Below, in pieces: positions 34,113-41,906 of a DNA stretch of 64,000 nucleotides (its first letter is position 1; every line of letters begins with the position of its first letter). Below the pieces are notes generated by a model. It saw only the letters and a program-made list of their open reading frames with translations. It did not search any database and was not told where the DNA came from. The position numbers and the translations under genes were made by a program. This DNA comes from an uncultured Robinsoniella sp. (GTDB taxonomy: Bacteria; Bacillota; Clostridia; Lachnospirales; Lachnospiraceae). The stretch is taken from assembly GCA_900539655.1 (NCBI GenBank), contig UQCR01000014.1, forward strand, positions 21,735 through 85,734. The letters are read 5' to 3'.

Positions 34113-35537
34113 TTATGCCGGAATATGTACCTCCTGTGCAAAGGATGCCTTTACAACCCTGCGTCCTTCTTCCAGAGATTCAATAGCTCCCATTGCTTTT
34201 AACTGCATAACCACATTTCCGAGAACAGAACCTTCAATCGGGCCTGCCACTACTTTCTTGCCGGTTGCTTTCGCTGTCAGTTCACATAAAAGCTGGTCCT
34301 GGATACCGCCGCCTACCATATTAATACATGGAATTGTTTCTCCGGTCAATACTTCCAACCCTCTGATCGTTGCACCATATTCATTGGTAAGGCCGTTGTA
34401 AATTGCCATTGCAATTTCGCCAAGTCCTTCCGGTGTTCCCTGTCCGTGTTCTTCACAATATGCGATAACTTCTTTCATCATGTTATATGGAGCGGTAAAT
34501 CTCGGGTCATTAGGGTCAATCATGAAATCCTGTCTCTTTGCTTCTCTGGATGCCTTGATGATATCAGGGAAGGAAACGTCTCCCTCGAACTCACACCAGT
34601 TTTTACGCAGGTTCTGCATAATCCATAAACCGTTGATGTTCTTCAGGTAACGGATTTTGCCTTCAACGCCGCCCTCATTTGTATAATTATATTCAAAAGA
34701 TTTTTCTGTTAATATCGGCTCATCAATTTCCATACCAAAGAGTGACCAGGTTCCGCAGCTTAAGAATGCCGCATTTTTCTCCTCAAATGGAGTTCCTGCT
34801 ACTGCTGATGCAGTGTCATGGCTGCCAACTGCAATTACTTTTACTCCTGAAAGGCCTGTCTCTTCAATGACTTCCGGACATAAATCTCCGATAATTGTTC
34901 CCGGTTTTGTCAACTCTCCAAACAGTTCTTTTTTAAGACCCACTTTTTCAATCAACTCATAATCCCAGTCTCTGGTTTTGGCATCCAGAAGCTGTCCGGT
35001 ACTTGCCATTGTATACTCATTGTACATTTTGCCTGTGAGGAAATATCCAAAAAGTTCCGGCATAAATAAGAGGCGAACTGCTTTATCATAAATGTCCGGG
35101 CGCATTTGTTTATCTGCATAGATCTGGAACAGCGTATTAAAATTCATAAACTGGATTCCGGTTGTTGCATAAATATCCTTTAGGGGAACAATTTTGCCTA
35201 CTTCTTCGATCACGCCAATCGTTCTGTCATCACGGTAGTTTACTGGATTGCCGATGAGATTGCCATCTTTATCGATTAAACCGTAATCAACACCCCAGGT
35301 ATCAATTGCAAGGCTCTGGATCGGGATTTTCTTAGCTGCTGCTTTTTTCAATCCTGTTTTCAATTCATGATATAAACGGAAGGTATCCCAATAAAAATTC
35401 TTTCCTACACGAACCGGGTCATTAGCGAAACGGTGTAATTCCTCTAATTCAATTTTCCCATCCTGATATTTGCTTAAAATCATTCTTCCGCTGGACGCTC
35501 CAAAGTCAAACGCCAGATTATAAATTACTTCTCCCAT
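34113..35537 (-). CDS. rhaB: rhamnulokinase
   Basis: The ATG at 35537 has GAGAGG 8 nt upstream and gives 474 residues, normal for FGGY kinases. It phosphorylates L-rhamnulose at C1 with ATP in the cytosol. Visible marks are NLAFDFGASSGRMIL (N-terminal phosphate loop), AIDTWGVDYGLID, GSHDTASAVAGTPF, and the C-terminal CINMVGGGIQDQLLCELTA. Related kinases act on fuculose or xylulose, but the DFGASSGR/DTWGVDYG pattern is that of rhamnulokinase. The aldolase product lactaldehyde gives 1,2-propanediol, which links this gene to the pduCDE genes in the same run. The isomerase and aldolase genes are not in the window. Confidence 0.92.
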   Translation of the reverse strand: MGEVIYNLAFDFGASSGRMILSKYQDGKIELEELHRFANDPVRVGKNFYWDTFRLYHELKTGLKKAAAKKIPIQSLAIDTWGVDYGLIDKDGNLIGNPVNYRDDRTIGVIEEVGKIVPLKDIYATTGIQFMNFNTLFQIYADKQMRPDIYDKAVRLLFMPELFGYFLTGKMYNEYTMASTGQLLDAKTRDWDYELIEKVGLKKELFGELTKPGTIIGDLCPEVIEETGLSGVKVIAVGSHDTASAVAGTPFEEKNAAFLSCGTWSLFGMEIDEPILTEKSFEYNYTNEGGVEGKIRYLKNINGLWIMQNLRKNWCEFEGDVSFPDIIKASREAKRQDFMIDPNDPRFTAPYNMMKEVIAYCEEHGQGTPEGLGEIAMAIYNGLTNEYGATIRGLEVLTGETIPCINMVGGGIQDQLLCELTAKATGKKVVAGPIEGSVLGNVVMQLKAMGAIESLEEGRRVVKASFAQEVHIPA

Positions 35538-35610
35538 GTCTTGCACCTCTCATTTAAATTTTAGAATTTGTTTTTTATAATCATAGAAACCATATTATAT
35601 AATTTCTAGT

Positions 35611-36378
35611 TTATTCATCCTCATTTGATAAAACTTTTACACCGCGCTCTGCCAGAGGCTTGCGCCACTCTTCCGGAATCTTGTCAGTAACAAGAATATC
35701 TCCGCTTTCCAGATTTAACACCTTTACAAAGAAAACTTCGCCCATCTTACTGCTGTCAGCCGCTAAAATCGTTGACTTTGCGCTTTTGCGCATGGCGATC
35801 TTTACTTCTGCTTCCATTTCATGAGAGTCTGTGACTCCTTTTTCAATATCCACACCTTTACAGGAAATAACGGCTTTATCCACATAATAATGGGACAATA
35901 CTTCCTGCGTTGCCTTACCAACCAGGGAAAGGGATGAGTCTCTAAGGTTTCCACCGGTGGATATTACCTGGATTCCGTCATTTCCGGACAATTCAATGAG
36001 CACTTCCACAGAGTTGGTGATAACCGTGAGCTTTTTCATCCGTTTAAGCTCCTGCGCTATCATCAGGGAGGTGGAAGAGCTGTCCAGCATGATACAGTCC
36101 CCTTCTTCAATAAGCCCGGCTACTTTTTTCGCAATAACCTGCTTTTCCTTGCGGTTGGTCTTTTCCCTTATTTTCAGGGGCATGTCCATAGTGATATGCT
36201 TATTGAGCACAGCTCCGCCATATGTTTTCTTCACAAATCCTTCTTTTTCTAATTTTTCCAGATCTCTTCTGATTGTTTCTTCTGTAACATTGTATTTTTG
36301 ACTGAGTTCCGCCACTAATACTCTTTGTTCTTTTTGTAAAATTGATAATATCTCATTCTTTCTCTCAATTGCCAGCAT
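35611..36378 (-). CDS. DeoR/GlpR family transcriptional regulator
   Basis: With the ATG at 36378 (GGAGG 8 nt upstream) this is 255 residues. The N-terminal winged HTH is clear (VAELSQKYNVTEETIRRDLEKLEKEGF), followed by the family linker KTYGGAV. The C-terminal sugar-phosphate-sensing domain shows MLDSSSTSLMIAQELK and STGGNLRDSSLSL. DeoR-type proteins usually repress sugar operons until a sugar phosphate binds. It lies inside the pdu-rhaB gene run, so control of rhamnose/propanediol genes is likely. A TATAAT overlaps the pduH stop upstream, so an internal promoter is possible. Confidence 0.92.
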   Translation of the reverse strand: MLAIERKNEILSILQKEQRVLVAELSQKYNVTEETIRRDLEKLEKEGFVKKTYGGAVLNKHITMDMPLKIREKTNRKEKQVIAKKVAGLIEEGDCIMLDSSSTSLMIAQELKRMKKLTVITNSVEVLIELSGNDGIQVISTGGNLRDSSLSLVGKATQEVLSHYYVDKAVISCKGVDIEKGVTDSHEMEAEVKIAMRKSAKSTILAADSSKMGEVFFVKVLNLESGDILVTDKIPEEWRKPLAERGVKVLSNEDE

Positions 36379-36438
36379 ACGTGATCCCTCCAGATATTTC
36401 AATCAAATTTTCAAGCTGATTTTAAAGCTGCAGTCTTA

Positions 36439-36783
36439 TTATACATCATATACCTTTTTAAAAGCTACTCTTTTAATTGCTCTTGCGCTGTTTGCTCCCA
36501 GCGACCTGCACTGAGAAAAGCTAGGGTTGTTGATCTCAAATACATTCTGCCCTTTGTTCAGGCCTCTCATCTGCATAGCTGCACGCAAACCGGTAATCCC
36601 GATTCCCGCACCCAGTATAGACCCCGATGCCGCTTCGTATGCCAGTTCATCCAAATCCGCGGATTCCAGTTCCAGTACTTCGTATAAAACGCCTTCTTCT
36701 TCAATACCTGCACAGATCTCCCGAAGCAGATCCCTGTCCGGCTGATTACCACAAATCAGAATGGAAGGCTTTTTAGCAATCAT
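36439..36783 (-). CDS. pduH: diol dehydratase reactivase, small subunit (PduH/DdrB)
   Basis: A 114-residue protein that pairs with PduG to exchange damaged cobalamin from the dehydratase. PSILICGNQPDRDLLREICAGIEEEG and GSILGAGIGITGLRAAMQMRGL are the small-subunit hallmarks; the fold resembles the dehydratase medium subunit. The ATG overlaps the pduG stop (ATGA), so translation is coupled. Length is normal. Confidence 0.93.
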   Translation of the reverse strand: MIAKKPSILICGNQPDRDLLREICAGIEEEGVLYEVLELESADLDELAYEAASGSILGAGIGITGLRAAMQMRGLNKGQNVFEINNPSFSQCRSLGANSARAIKRVAFKKVYDV

Positions 36784-38597
36784 TTAATTCCTCCCAGATA
36801 GGAAAGTACCAACCCTGTGGCTACCGCATTTCTGGGTCCTTCACAACGTCTGATATTTCCCCGTCCGCAGACTATTTTATAATTCGAAAGTTCCTCCATG
36901 AGCATCTGGGGAATTTCAAAATCTTCTGCTGAACCCCCTACCAATACAACATTTGGTATATTTCTGAGATTCCGGTCAGGGGCTACCTGCGTCAGAGCCC
37001 GGACTGCATTTCGTACAAAAACCTTTTTCTTGGCTTCCCGCCTTACAGCTGCAATTTTCTCCATCGGAATATCTTCTTCTATTTTAATGAGCTCTTCGGG
37101 ATGAAGCAGCACTACATTTCCAAAATATCTGGGGTCTATGGAATCTTCAAAAAACTGCATCGCACCGTTTTCCAGCCTCATATGAAATAAGCTTTCCACT
37201 CGTGCCAGGGGATATTTCTTAATCTGCTCTGCTGTTGTTCTTGCTGACAGGCCAAGCTCCGTCTGAATCAGCATCGATACCAGTTCTCCAGCACCTGCCT
37301 GATGGGTCGTTCTCACCATCCCCTTTTCATCGATCATCGCTGCATCCGTAGAGCCACCGCCAAGATCGAGAATCGCCAGAGGAAGCTGTGTTCCAGGGGT
37401 AGTACAGGCACCAAGCGTAGCCATTACGGCTTCTACTCCCGCCACCTTTGTATAAATACCCAGTTCCTCTTTCAATTGATCTGCAATCTTCTCCATGGGC
37501 AGCTGCCTGGTTTTTACCATAGCCGCAATTCCCACTGCCTTTTCCATACACATCTCTCCTGCGAGAGAACCGGAAATCTGCACCGGAGCCAGGGTATCTA
37601 CCGCAAGGATATCGGTAATGCGGATATCCTGACCGGTTTCATCGGTCACCTTTTCCATGCCCTTTTTAATACCGGAGAGCATATTTCCAACATTGGTATC
37701 CGGCTGTCCGCTGATATCCCGGATCTCCCCTGCTCCTAAAAGAGTATCCATAATCGCATCCGCACCTGCATCAATATTCACTGTCGAAGAGTTTGTTCCT
37801 TCTATATAAATATCCCCTGCGGGCAGAATATTTTCTTTTACATTGCCGTGGGGAGTTTTGATCACTACGGCACTTCGTTTCCCAATGAGGCTTTTTGCAA
37901 TTGGCGTCACCATTCTGGTTTCTTCCGGTCCAAGTTCCAAAAGCGTTGCTATCCCATATGGATTAGACAGCATACTGATTCCCTGTCCGGGAAGTGCCAC
38001 TTCAATAGCAGCAAGTTTCCCTTCCGGTACCCGCTCAATCTGCCGCACTTCATCAATAATGGGGATTTCAATGGAAATCCTGTTTTCAATTAGAACTGCT
38101 TCATCTGCCTGAAGTATCAGACCTTTGATGCTAATACGACCGCTGTATTCATTGATCAGTTCTGCAACTTCATCATAACCATAACGGCTGGATGCTGTAA
38201 GTATATAAGAGATACCGCTTTTCGCTGATGTGATCTCTTTAAGCGGCAGTAAATATCCCACCGCCTGGCCTGCTCCTGCAGGCGTGGAAGGATTGTGCCC
38301 GATCATAGAGGATTCTGTGATTATGGTCTCCGTTATGGTTTCCATTGCCGTGTCCCCAATAACAGGTGCCGCCTCATTAATCCGGATCAGTTCTATTTCA
38401 TTTACCTTCCGGTCAATACGGCCCATGGCTTCCAAAAGAGCTGCTTTTATCCCATGAACATTTGCCACGGTGCCTTTCGTTCCCGTAGTCATACGGGAGG
38501 CACTGGATAAAAAGCGCAGTCTGCCCTCTTCCGAAAAAGAACCGATACATACTTCAGTTGTGGAATTGCCAATATCAACACCTGCAACTATTTTCAC
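36780..38597 (-). CDS. pduG: diol dehydratase reactivase, large ATPase subunit (PduG/DdrA)
   Basis: A 605-residue actin/Hsp70-like ATPase that reactivates the B12 diol dehydratase in an ATP-dependent way. The N-terminus VAGVDIGNSTTEVCIG is the phosphate loop; PLAILDLGGGSTDAAMID is the second nucleotide motif; NVVLVGGSAEDFEIP the third. The gene starts with GTG at 38597, which overlaps the pduE stop as GTGA, and ends by overlapping the pduH ATG. The three genes therefore form a tightly coupled set. Length is normal. Confidence 0.94.
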   Translation of the reverse strand: MKIVAGVDIGNSTTEVCIGSFSEEGRLRFLSSASRMTTGTKGTVANVHGIKAALLEAMGRIDRKVNEIELIRINEAAPVIGDTAMETITETIITESSMIGHNPSTPAGAGQAVGYLLPLKEITSAKSGISYILTASSRYGYDEVAELINEYSGRISIKGLILQADEAVLIENRISIEIPIIDEVRQIERVPEGKLAAIEVALPGQGISMLSNPYGIATLLELGPEETRMVTPIAKSLIGKRSAVVIKTPHGNVKENILPAGDIYIEGTNSSTVNIDAGADAIMDTLLGAGEIRDISGQPDTNVGNMLSGIKKGMEKVTDETGQDIRITDILAVDTLAPVQISGSLAGEMCMEKAVGIAAMVKTRQLPMEKIADQLKEELGIYTKVAGVEAVMATLGACTTPGTQLPLAILDLGGGSTDAAMIDEKGMVRTTHQAGAGELVSMLIQTELGLSARTTAEQIKKYPLARVESLFHMRLENGAMQFFEDSIDPRYFGNVVLLHPEELIKIEEDIPMEKIAAVRREAKKKVFVRNAVRALTQVAPDRNLRNIPNVVLVGGSAEDFEIPQMLMEELSNYKIVCGRGNIRRCEGPRNAVATGLVLSYLGGIK

Positions 38598-38986
38598 AGA
38601 AGAATCCCTCGTTTCTCGTACACCTCCGCTGCTTCCATCACCAGTTTTGCACAGTGTACCGCTCCATATTTCTCCAATAGTTCCTTCGCCATCTCAACCA
38701 GTTCCCGCTTTGTGGACCGGTTGGGACGCAATTTATTATACATATCCAAAATTACATCGTCTGGAACATCCACCAGTTCTCCGGCGCGTTCAAAATTTAA
38801 CGCCATAGGGTCATTTCCGGCTTCCTTGGAAACCTGTCCCTGTTTTTTTAACATATCCTTGGAAATTTTAATGTCATCTGCTGTGATATTTCCTTTTCTC
38901 ACCTGATCCAAAGTAATATCAGACAGCTTTTTTCCAGTCTTTGACGTAATGCTTTCTGCTTCATATTGTCCTAATGGGTATCTCAT
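38594..38986 (-). CDS. pduE: propanediol (glycerol) dehydratase, small subunit
   Basis: The ATG at 38986 has GGGAGG 9 nt upstream and gives 130 residues. It starts 1 nt after the pduD stop. It forms the alpha2-beta2-gamma2 dehydratase with PduC and PduD. Conserved segments are YPLGQYEAESITSKTGKKL, DVPDDVILDMYNKLRPNRST and ELLEKYGA. Unlike Salmonella PduE, it has no extra amphipathic helix before YPL, so any compartment targeting would rest on PduD. Glycerol dehydratase small subunits are close relatives; propanediol is favoured by rhaB nearby. Confidence 0.92.
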   Translation of the reverse strand: MRYPLGQYEAESITSKTGKKLSDITLDQVRKGNITADDIKISKDMLKKQGQVSKEAGNDPMALNFERAGELVDVPDDVILDMYNKLRPNRSTKRELVEMAKELLEKYGAVHCAKLVMEAAEVYEKRGILL

Positions 38987-38987
38987 C

Positions 38988-39632
38988 CTATGCTTCCTCC
39001 CATTCAATTATTGGTATTTGCATATCTACCTGTTCTGTCTCGCGAATATGCATAAGCGCTGCCTTTACCTGGAATTTAGCACGAACCATAGGATCATTAA
39101 TGCTCTCAATAGGAGTCACCTTTTCCCCTTTTACATATCGTGCTGCATTTCTTCCTATTTTACGGTAGGTATCCAGTGTCATAAGCGGTGCCTGAGGAAA
39201 TAATTCCAGATTGGACAAAGGATAGAGATCCTTCTGGTGAATCACAGCAGTTCCTTTCGACTGGAGTCCGATCCCAATACCAGAGCCACTGATCTTGGCT
39301 GCTTCCAGTCCCATAAAACATACATCCGATGTCTTCAGTACTTTAACTACTCTTGGAACCATTCCTTCTTCTTCAATTCCGGCTTTCAGATTCTTCAAAA
39401 CCTCATTCAGATCCAAGCCAACAATCGTTGCACTGATCTCTCTCTGAAACGCAGGTCCCACTCCAATCACTACTTCCCTTGGATCTGTTCCTTTCTTCGC
39501 CAGAGGAAAACCGGAATAATCTGTTTTTACAACAGTGTGGCTTTTGGCTGCAGATGCGGCAGAGGGATTTTTGCCAAGCTGGGCGATAACCGCCTTGGTA
39601 ATGCTCTGTATTAACTCTTCATTTAATTCCAT
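38988..39632 (-). CDS. pduD: propanediol (glycerol) dehydratase, medium subunit
   Basis: A 214-residue subunit that contributes to the cobalamin site. The core begins near residue 50 (REVVIGVGPAFQREI) and has VLKTSDVCFMGLEAA, ISGSGIGIGLQSKGT and HQKDLYPLSNLELFPQAP, all typical. The first 20 residues (MELNEELIQSITKAVIAQLG) form an amphipathic helix followed by a Ser/Ala-rich linker. This is the pattern of the encapsulation peptide that sends PduD into bacterial microcompartments. No shell gene lies in the window. It starts 11 nt after pduC. Confidence 0.93.
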   Translation of the reverse strand: MELNEELIQSITKAVIAQLGKNPSAASAAKSHTVVKTDYSGFPLAKKGTDPREVVIGVGPAFQREISATIVGLDLNEVLKNLKAGIEEEGMVPRVVKVLKTSDVCFMGLEAAKISGSGIGIGLQSKGTAVIHQKDLYPLSNLELFPQAPLMTLDTYRKIGRNAARYVKGEKVTPIESINDPMVRAKFQVKAALMHIRETEQVDMQIPIIEWEEA

Positions 39633-39643
39633 TCTGCCACCTC

Positions 39644-41308
39644 CTAAAACTTGTCCGGATCTATAATATGGGGAATCGCTTTGATTTCTTCCCAGCGCTT
39701 TCCATCCACACGGTATCCGGTACCTGGTCCCATATAATCATTCGGCGTGTTCACTCCGGATAGTACATTAAAGTGCTCGTCCAAAATTGCCGATGTCTGC
39801 ATATAATCTCCTATAACACGCTGTTTTAACATATTGAGTATGCTCTGTGCCAGATCTTCAAAACCGCTGTCTGCCAGGGCTTTTACAATATCAACGCCTG
39901 TAATGCCGCGTTTCATCATGTCTTCTACGGACATCAGATCCGCCGCCACATCACGGGACAATGTGTCTTTGCTGCCATGGGCATAAGCCACTGCTTCTAT
40001 CTGTTCATCCGTCACTTCCGTAAGCCCCAGATATTTAAATACCGCCTGAACGGCTTTTCCAGCTTCCATTCTTACACGGATTACTTCTTCTTCGGTAACG
40101 GGACGAAGTCCGCCGTCCACCTGCATATCACGCTGTATAACATTATAATCATCAAAGTCCTCTGCGTCAAAGTTGGAACCTGCAAATAAATTATCATAAT
40201 TTGGTTCTGCGGCATAACCCGAGAATATGAAATCCGTTCCGGGCATAAACTGAAGCATGGTTCTTGCTGTTCTGCGCATATCCGAATTGGAAAAGCTCTG
40301 ATCATTGGAGGAGGCACATTCCAGTCCTAAAAGTGCAGCCACCAGATTCTCTCCCATAACCTCACGGATTCCTGCCGGAACACTGGCTGCTATCCCGATG
40401 CAGCTTACAGATCCATTCTGGATTCCCTGTGACCCTGCGCCTTTTGTAACATAAAGGCAGCGGCACTCCAGATAAAGCATAGACTTCTTCTCTGTACTTC
40501 CCATTAATACCTCAGAACCTGATCCTGAAGTAAAACGGACTTTCAGTCCCCTGGATGCATAAGCAGAATTCAAAAATGCTTTGGAATAAGGAGTATCATC
40601 TCCGTCAACAAAGACCTTTTCCGTACCATATACGGACAGTGTCTCTGCATATGTAGTAAGTCCGCGGATACCGAGTTCCAACTCTGTAGCCTCTTCTACC
40701 GCGCACTGGGTTAGTACGCCTTTTCTTCCTGCCTGGGAACCGATCAGCAGTGCGATTGCGTTAAATGGAGCATACCGTGCTATTCCAACCGTAGTCTCCT
40801 CTTCTGCAAATCCCCGAAGCGCACCTTCAGCCGCATCAGCAGCGATCTGTACCGGATCATCTTTCAGGTTCGTAATATGTGCCTGATTTCCCGGTGTCCT
40901 TCTGGCACGCATTTTCTGCATCCCCATCATCATCTCAACTACATTCAGATAATTGATGACCTCCACCATTTTAGCCGGTGTAATCCCGGAAACAAGCTCT
41001 AAAATTTCTTTTCTGGATACATGAATATCCACGATCATGCGGGCAATATCTAAAGACGGAACCGCCATAGAACGCTCTGCTCTCTCCACATTAATCGCAT
41101 ATTCTGCAATAAACTGATCCAGGAAATCAAATTCCGCTTTTTTCTTCCCATCCAGTTCTGTAATGACACCGTCTTCTACTTTTATAGAAGGTTTCGGGTC
41201 ATATGGGCTTTTCATAGCAACAAAACCCATCTCCGGCCATTCATTGATATATCCATCCCTATTGACCGGGCGTTTGTCTAATGTTTCAATTCTTTTTGAC
41301 CTCTTCAT
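39644..41308 (-). CDS. pduC: propanediol (glycerol) dehydratase, large subunit
   Basis: A 554-residue TIM-barrel subunit of the adenosylcobalamin-dependent diol dehydratase; it turns 1,2-propanediol into propionaldehyde (or glycerol into 3-hydroxypropionaldehyde). It matches the family throughout: RPVNRDGYINEWPEMGFVA, RMIVDIHVSRKEILEL, MRARRTPGNQAHITNLKD, SGSGSEVLMG, and LECASSNDQSFSNSDMRRTAR. AAAGGTG lies 5 nt before the ATG. It is the first gene of pduCDE-GH-deoR-rhaB-pduO. It has a good promoter and no cobalamin-riboswitch signature in its leader. Confidence 0.95.
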   Translation of the reverse strand: MKRSKRIETLDKRPVNRDGYINEWPEMGFVAMKSPYDPKPSIKVEDGVITELDGKKKAEFDFLDQFIAEYAINVERAERSMAVPSLDIARMIVDIHVSRKEILELVSGITPAKMVEVINYLNVVEMMMGMQKMRARRTPGNQAHITNLKDDPVQIAADAAEGALRGFAEEETTVGIARYAPFNAIALLIGSQAGRKGVLTQCAVEEATELELGIRGLTTYAETLSVYGTEKVFVDGDDTPYSKAFLNSAYASRGLKVRFTSGSGSEVLMGSTEKKSMLYLECRCLYVTKGAGSQGIQNGSVSCIGIAASVPAGIREVMGENLVAALLGLECASSNDQSFSNSDMRRTARTMLQFMPGTDFIFSGYAAEPNYDNLFAGSNFDAEDFDDYNVIQRDMQVDGGLRPVTEEEVIRVRMEAGKAVQAVFKYLGLTEVTDEQIEAVAYAHGSKDTLSRDVAADLMSVEDMMKRGITGVDIVKALADSGFEDLAQSILNMLKQRVIGDYMQTSAILDEHFNVLSGVNTPNDYMGPGTGYRVDGKRWEEIKAIPHIIDPDKF

Positions 41309-41387
41309 GCTTTCACCTTTTTACCCGCTGTACCAGGTTATTGTCTGTAAAATACTACTACAATTAGTTTCTAAAAATTATATAAGT

Positions 41388-41417
41388 ATTATACTACAGA
41401 GTGATGTGGTTTTGCAA
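41388..41417 (-). promoter_or_regulatory. promoter of the pdu-rhamnose operon
   Basis: On the minus strand TTGCAA (41417-41412) and TATAAT (41393-41388) are separated by 18 nt. The leader to pduC is about 75 nt. The rest of 41309-41579 is AT-rich, and I see no gene or B12 box in it. Confidence 0.65.
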
Positions 41418-41579
41418 GTTTTCTTTTTGTTTTTTGTTGGTTTTATTTGTTTCCTGGGATAGTTTTTGAAAAACGGAATTAAGATTTATATGGTTTATTG
41501 TAAAGTATAAATATTTGCATATATTTGTATATACATCTTATATTTATATTTTTGCAAATTATAAGACTGTATAAATAAT

Positions 41580-41608
41580 TAGACATCATAAATAGAATAT
41601 GGTATACT
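41580..41608 (+). promoter_or_regulatory. toxin promoter
   Basis: TAGACA (41580-41585), a 17-nt spacer and TATACT (41603-41608) form a near-consensus promoter. The transcript should start near 41615. In the leader, ACCCTCC can pair with the GGGGGGT ribosome binding site (41661-41666), so translation is probably restrained by structure, as in other type I toxins. Confidence 0.75.
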
Positions 41609-41672
41609 AAACATCTGGAATAATCGTTACAGGGTGGTTACCCTCCAACTTCAAAAGAAGGGGGGTGATGTT

Positions 41673-41759
41673 ATGAATACATATCAGGTATTAACATTAT
41701 TGTTTATATTTGGAAGTTTTCTAATTTCTCTCCTTGCCTATATCGACAAGAAGAACTAA
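41673..41759 (+). CDS. holin-like type I toxin peptide (Hol-Tox/TxpA-like)
   Basis: A 28-residue single-membrane-span peptide: MNTYQVLTLLFIFGSFLISL, then LAYIDKKN. GGGGGGTGATGTT precedes the ATG. The M-x-x-Y/F-Q/E-x-L start, a hydrophobic helix with a central Gly and the LxYIDKK end are what I remember of the putative holin-like toxin family in Firmicutes, related to TxpA/BsrG peptides that damage the membrane. The support is mainly the arrangement: a strong promoter in front, a GC hairpin and T-run behind (41825-41860), and an antisense promoter and terminator that define an RNA covering the 3' part of the message. The protein is too short for gene finders. Confidence 0.8.
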   Translation: MNTYQVLTLLFIFGSFLISLLAYIDKKN

Positions 41760-41763
41760 AAAA

Positions 41764-41793
41764 GCCTACCCTGTTCTCACCAACAAGGTAGGC
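41764..41793 (-). terminator. terminator of the antitoxin RNA
   Basis: GCCTACC/GGTAGGC forms a 7-bp stem with a 16-nt loop, followed on the minus strand by TTTTTTAG. Confidence 0.8.
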
Positions 41794-41824
41794 AGCGTCC
41801 ATTAAGGACAAGTCTTTATCATGA

Positions 41825-41860
41825 GGATAACTACCTGACATGGGGCGGTTATTCCTTTTT
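41825..41860 (+). terminator. terminator of the toxin message
   Basis: GGATAACTACC pairs with GGGCGGTTATTCC (with G-U pairs), followed by TTTTT at 41856-41860 on the plus strand. Confidence 0.8.
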
Positions 41861-41868
41861 ATATAAAT

Positions 41869-41897
41869 ATAATATCACCCGTGAGTCTATTTGTCAA
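41869..41897 (-). promoter_or_regulatory. antitoxin promoter abutting the IS target site
   Basis: On the minus strand TTGACA (41897-41892), 17 nt, TATTAT (41874-41869): the best consensus promoter in the window. Its outermost -35 base (41897) is also the first base of the IS target duplication, so the insertion left the hexamer intact but replaced everything upstream of it apart from the rest of the duplicated 10 bp. Confidence 0.8.
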
Positions 41898-41906
41898 TTG
41901 CCGAGC
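41897..41906 (+). repeat. left target-site duplication of the ISLre2 element
   Basis: ATTGCCGAGC at 41897-41906 recurs in the same orientation at 43663-43672, exactly at the two outer ends of the element. The length (9 or 10 bp, since the first A may match by chance) fits the 9-bp duplication known for ISLre2. Confidence 0.85.

Larger units (their letters stand above)
41758..41862 (-). ncRNA. antisense RNA antitoxin of the holin-like toxin
   Basis: A perfect TTGACA with a 17-nt spacer and TATTAT on the minus strand (41897-41869) predicts a start near 41862. A 7-bp stem GCCTACC/GGTAGGC followed by TTTTTT ends the transcript near 41758. The RNA of about 105 nt is fully complementary to the 3' region of the toxin message and stops just at the toxin stop codon. 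This is the layout of RatA-type antitoxins, which pair with the toxin mRNA and trigger its decay. Both the boundaries and the function are predictions. Confidence 0.75.

Noticed and set aside
41309..41400. Cobalamin riboswitch before pduC
   Set aside because: The leader is only about 75 nt and has no B12-box-like sequence or extended fold; an ordinary promoter explains the region.
41630..41666. GGGTGG...ACCC resembling a T-box fragment
   Set aside because: It lies in the leader of the tiny toxin gene and is better explained as pairing that hides the ribosome binding site.
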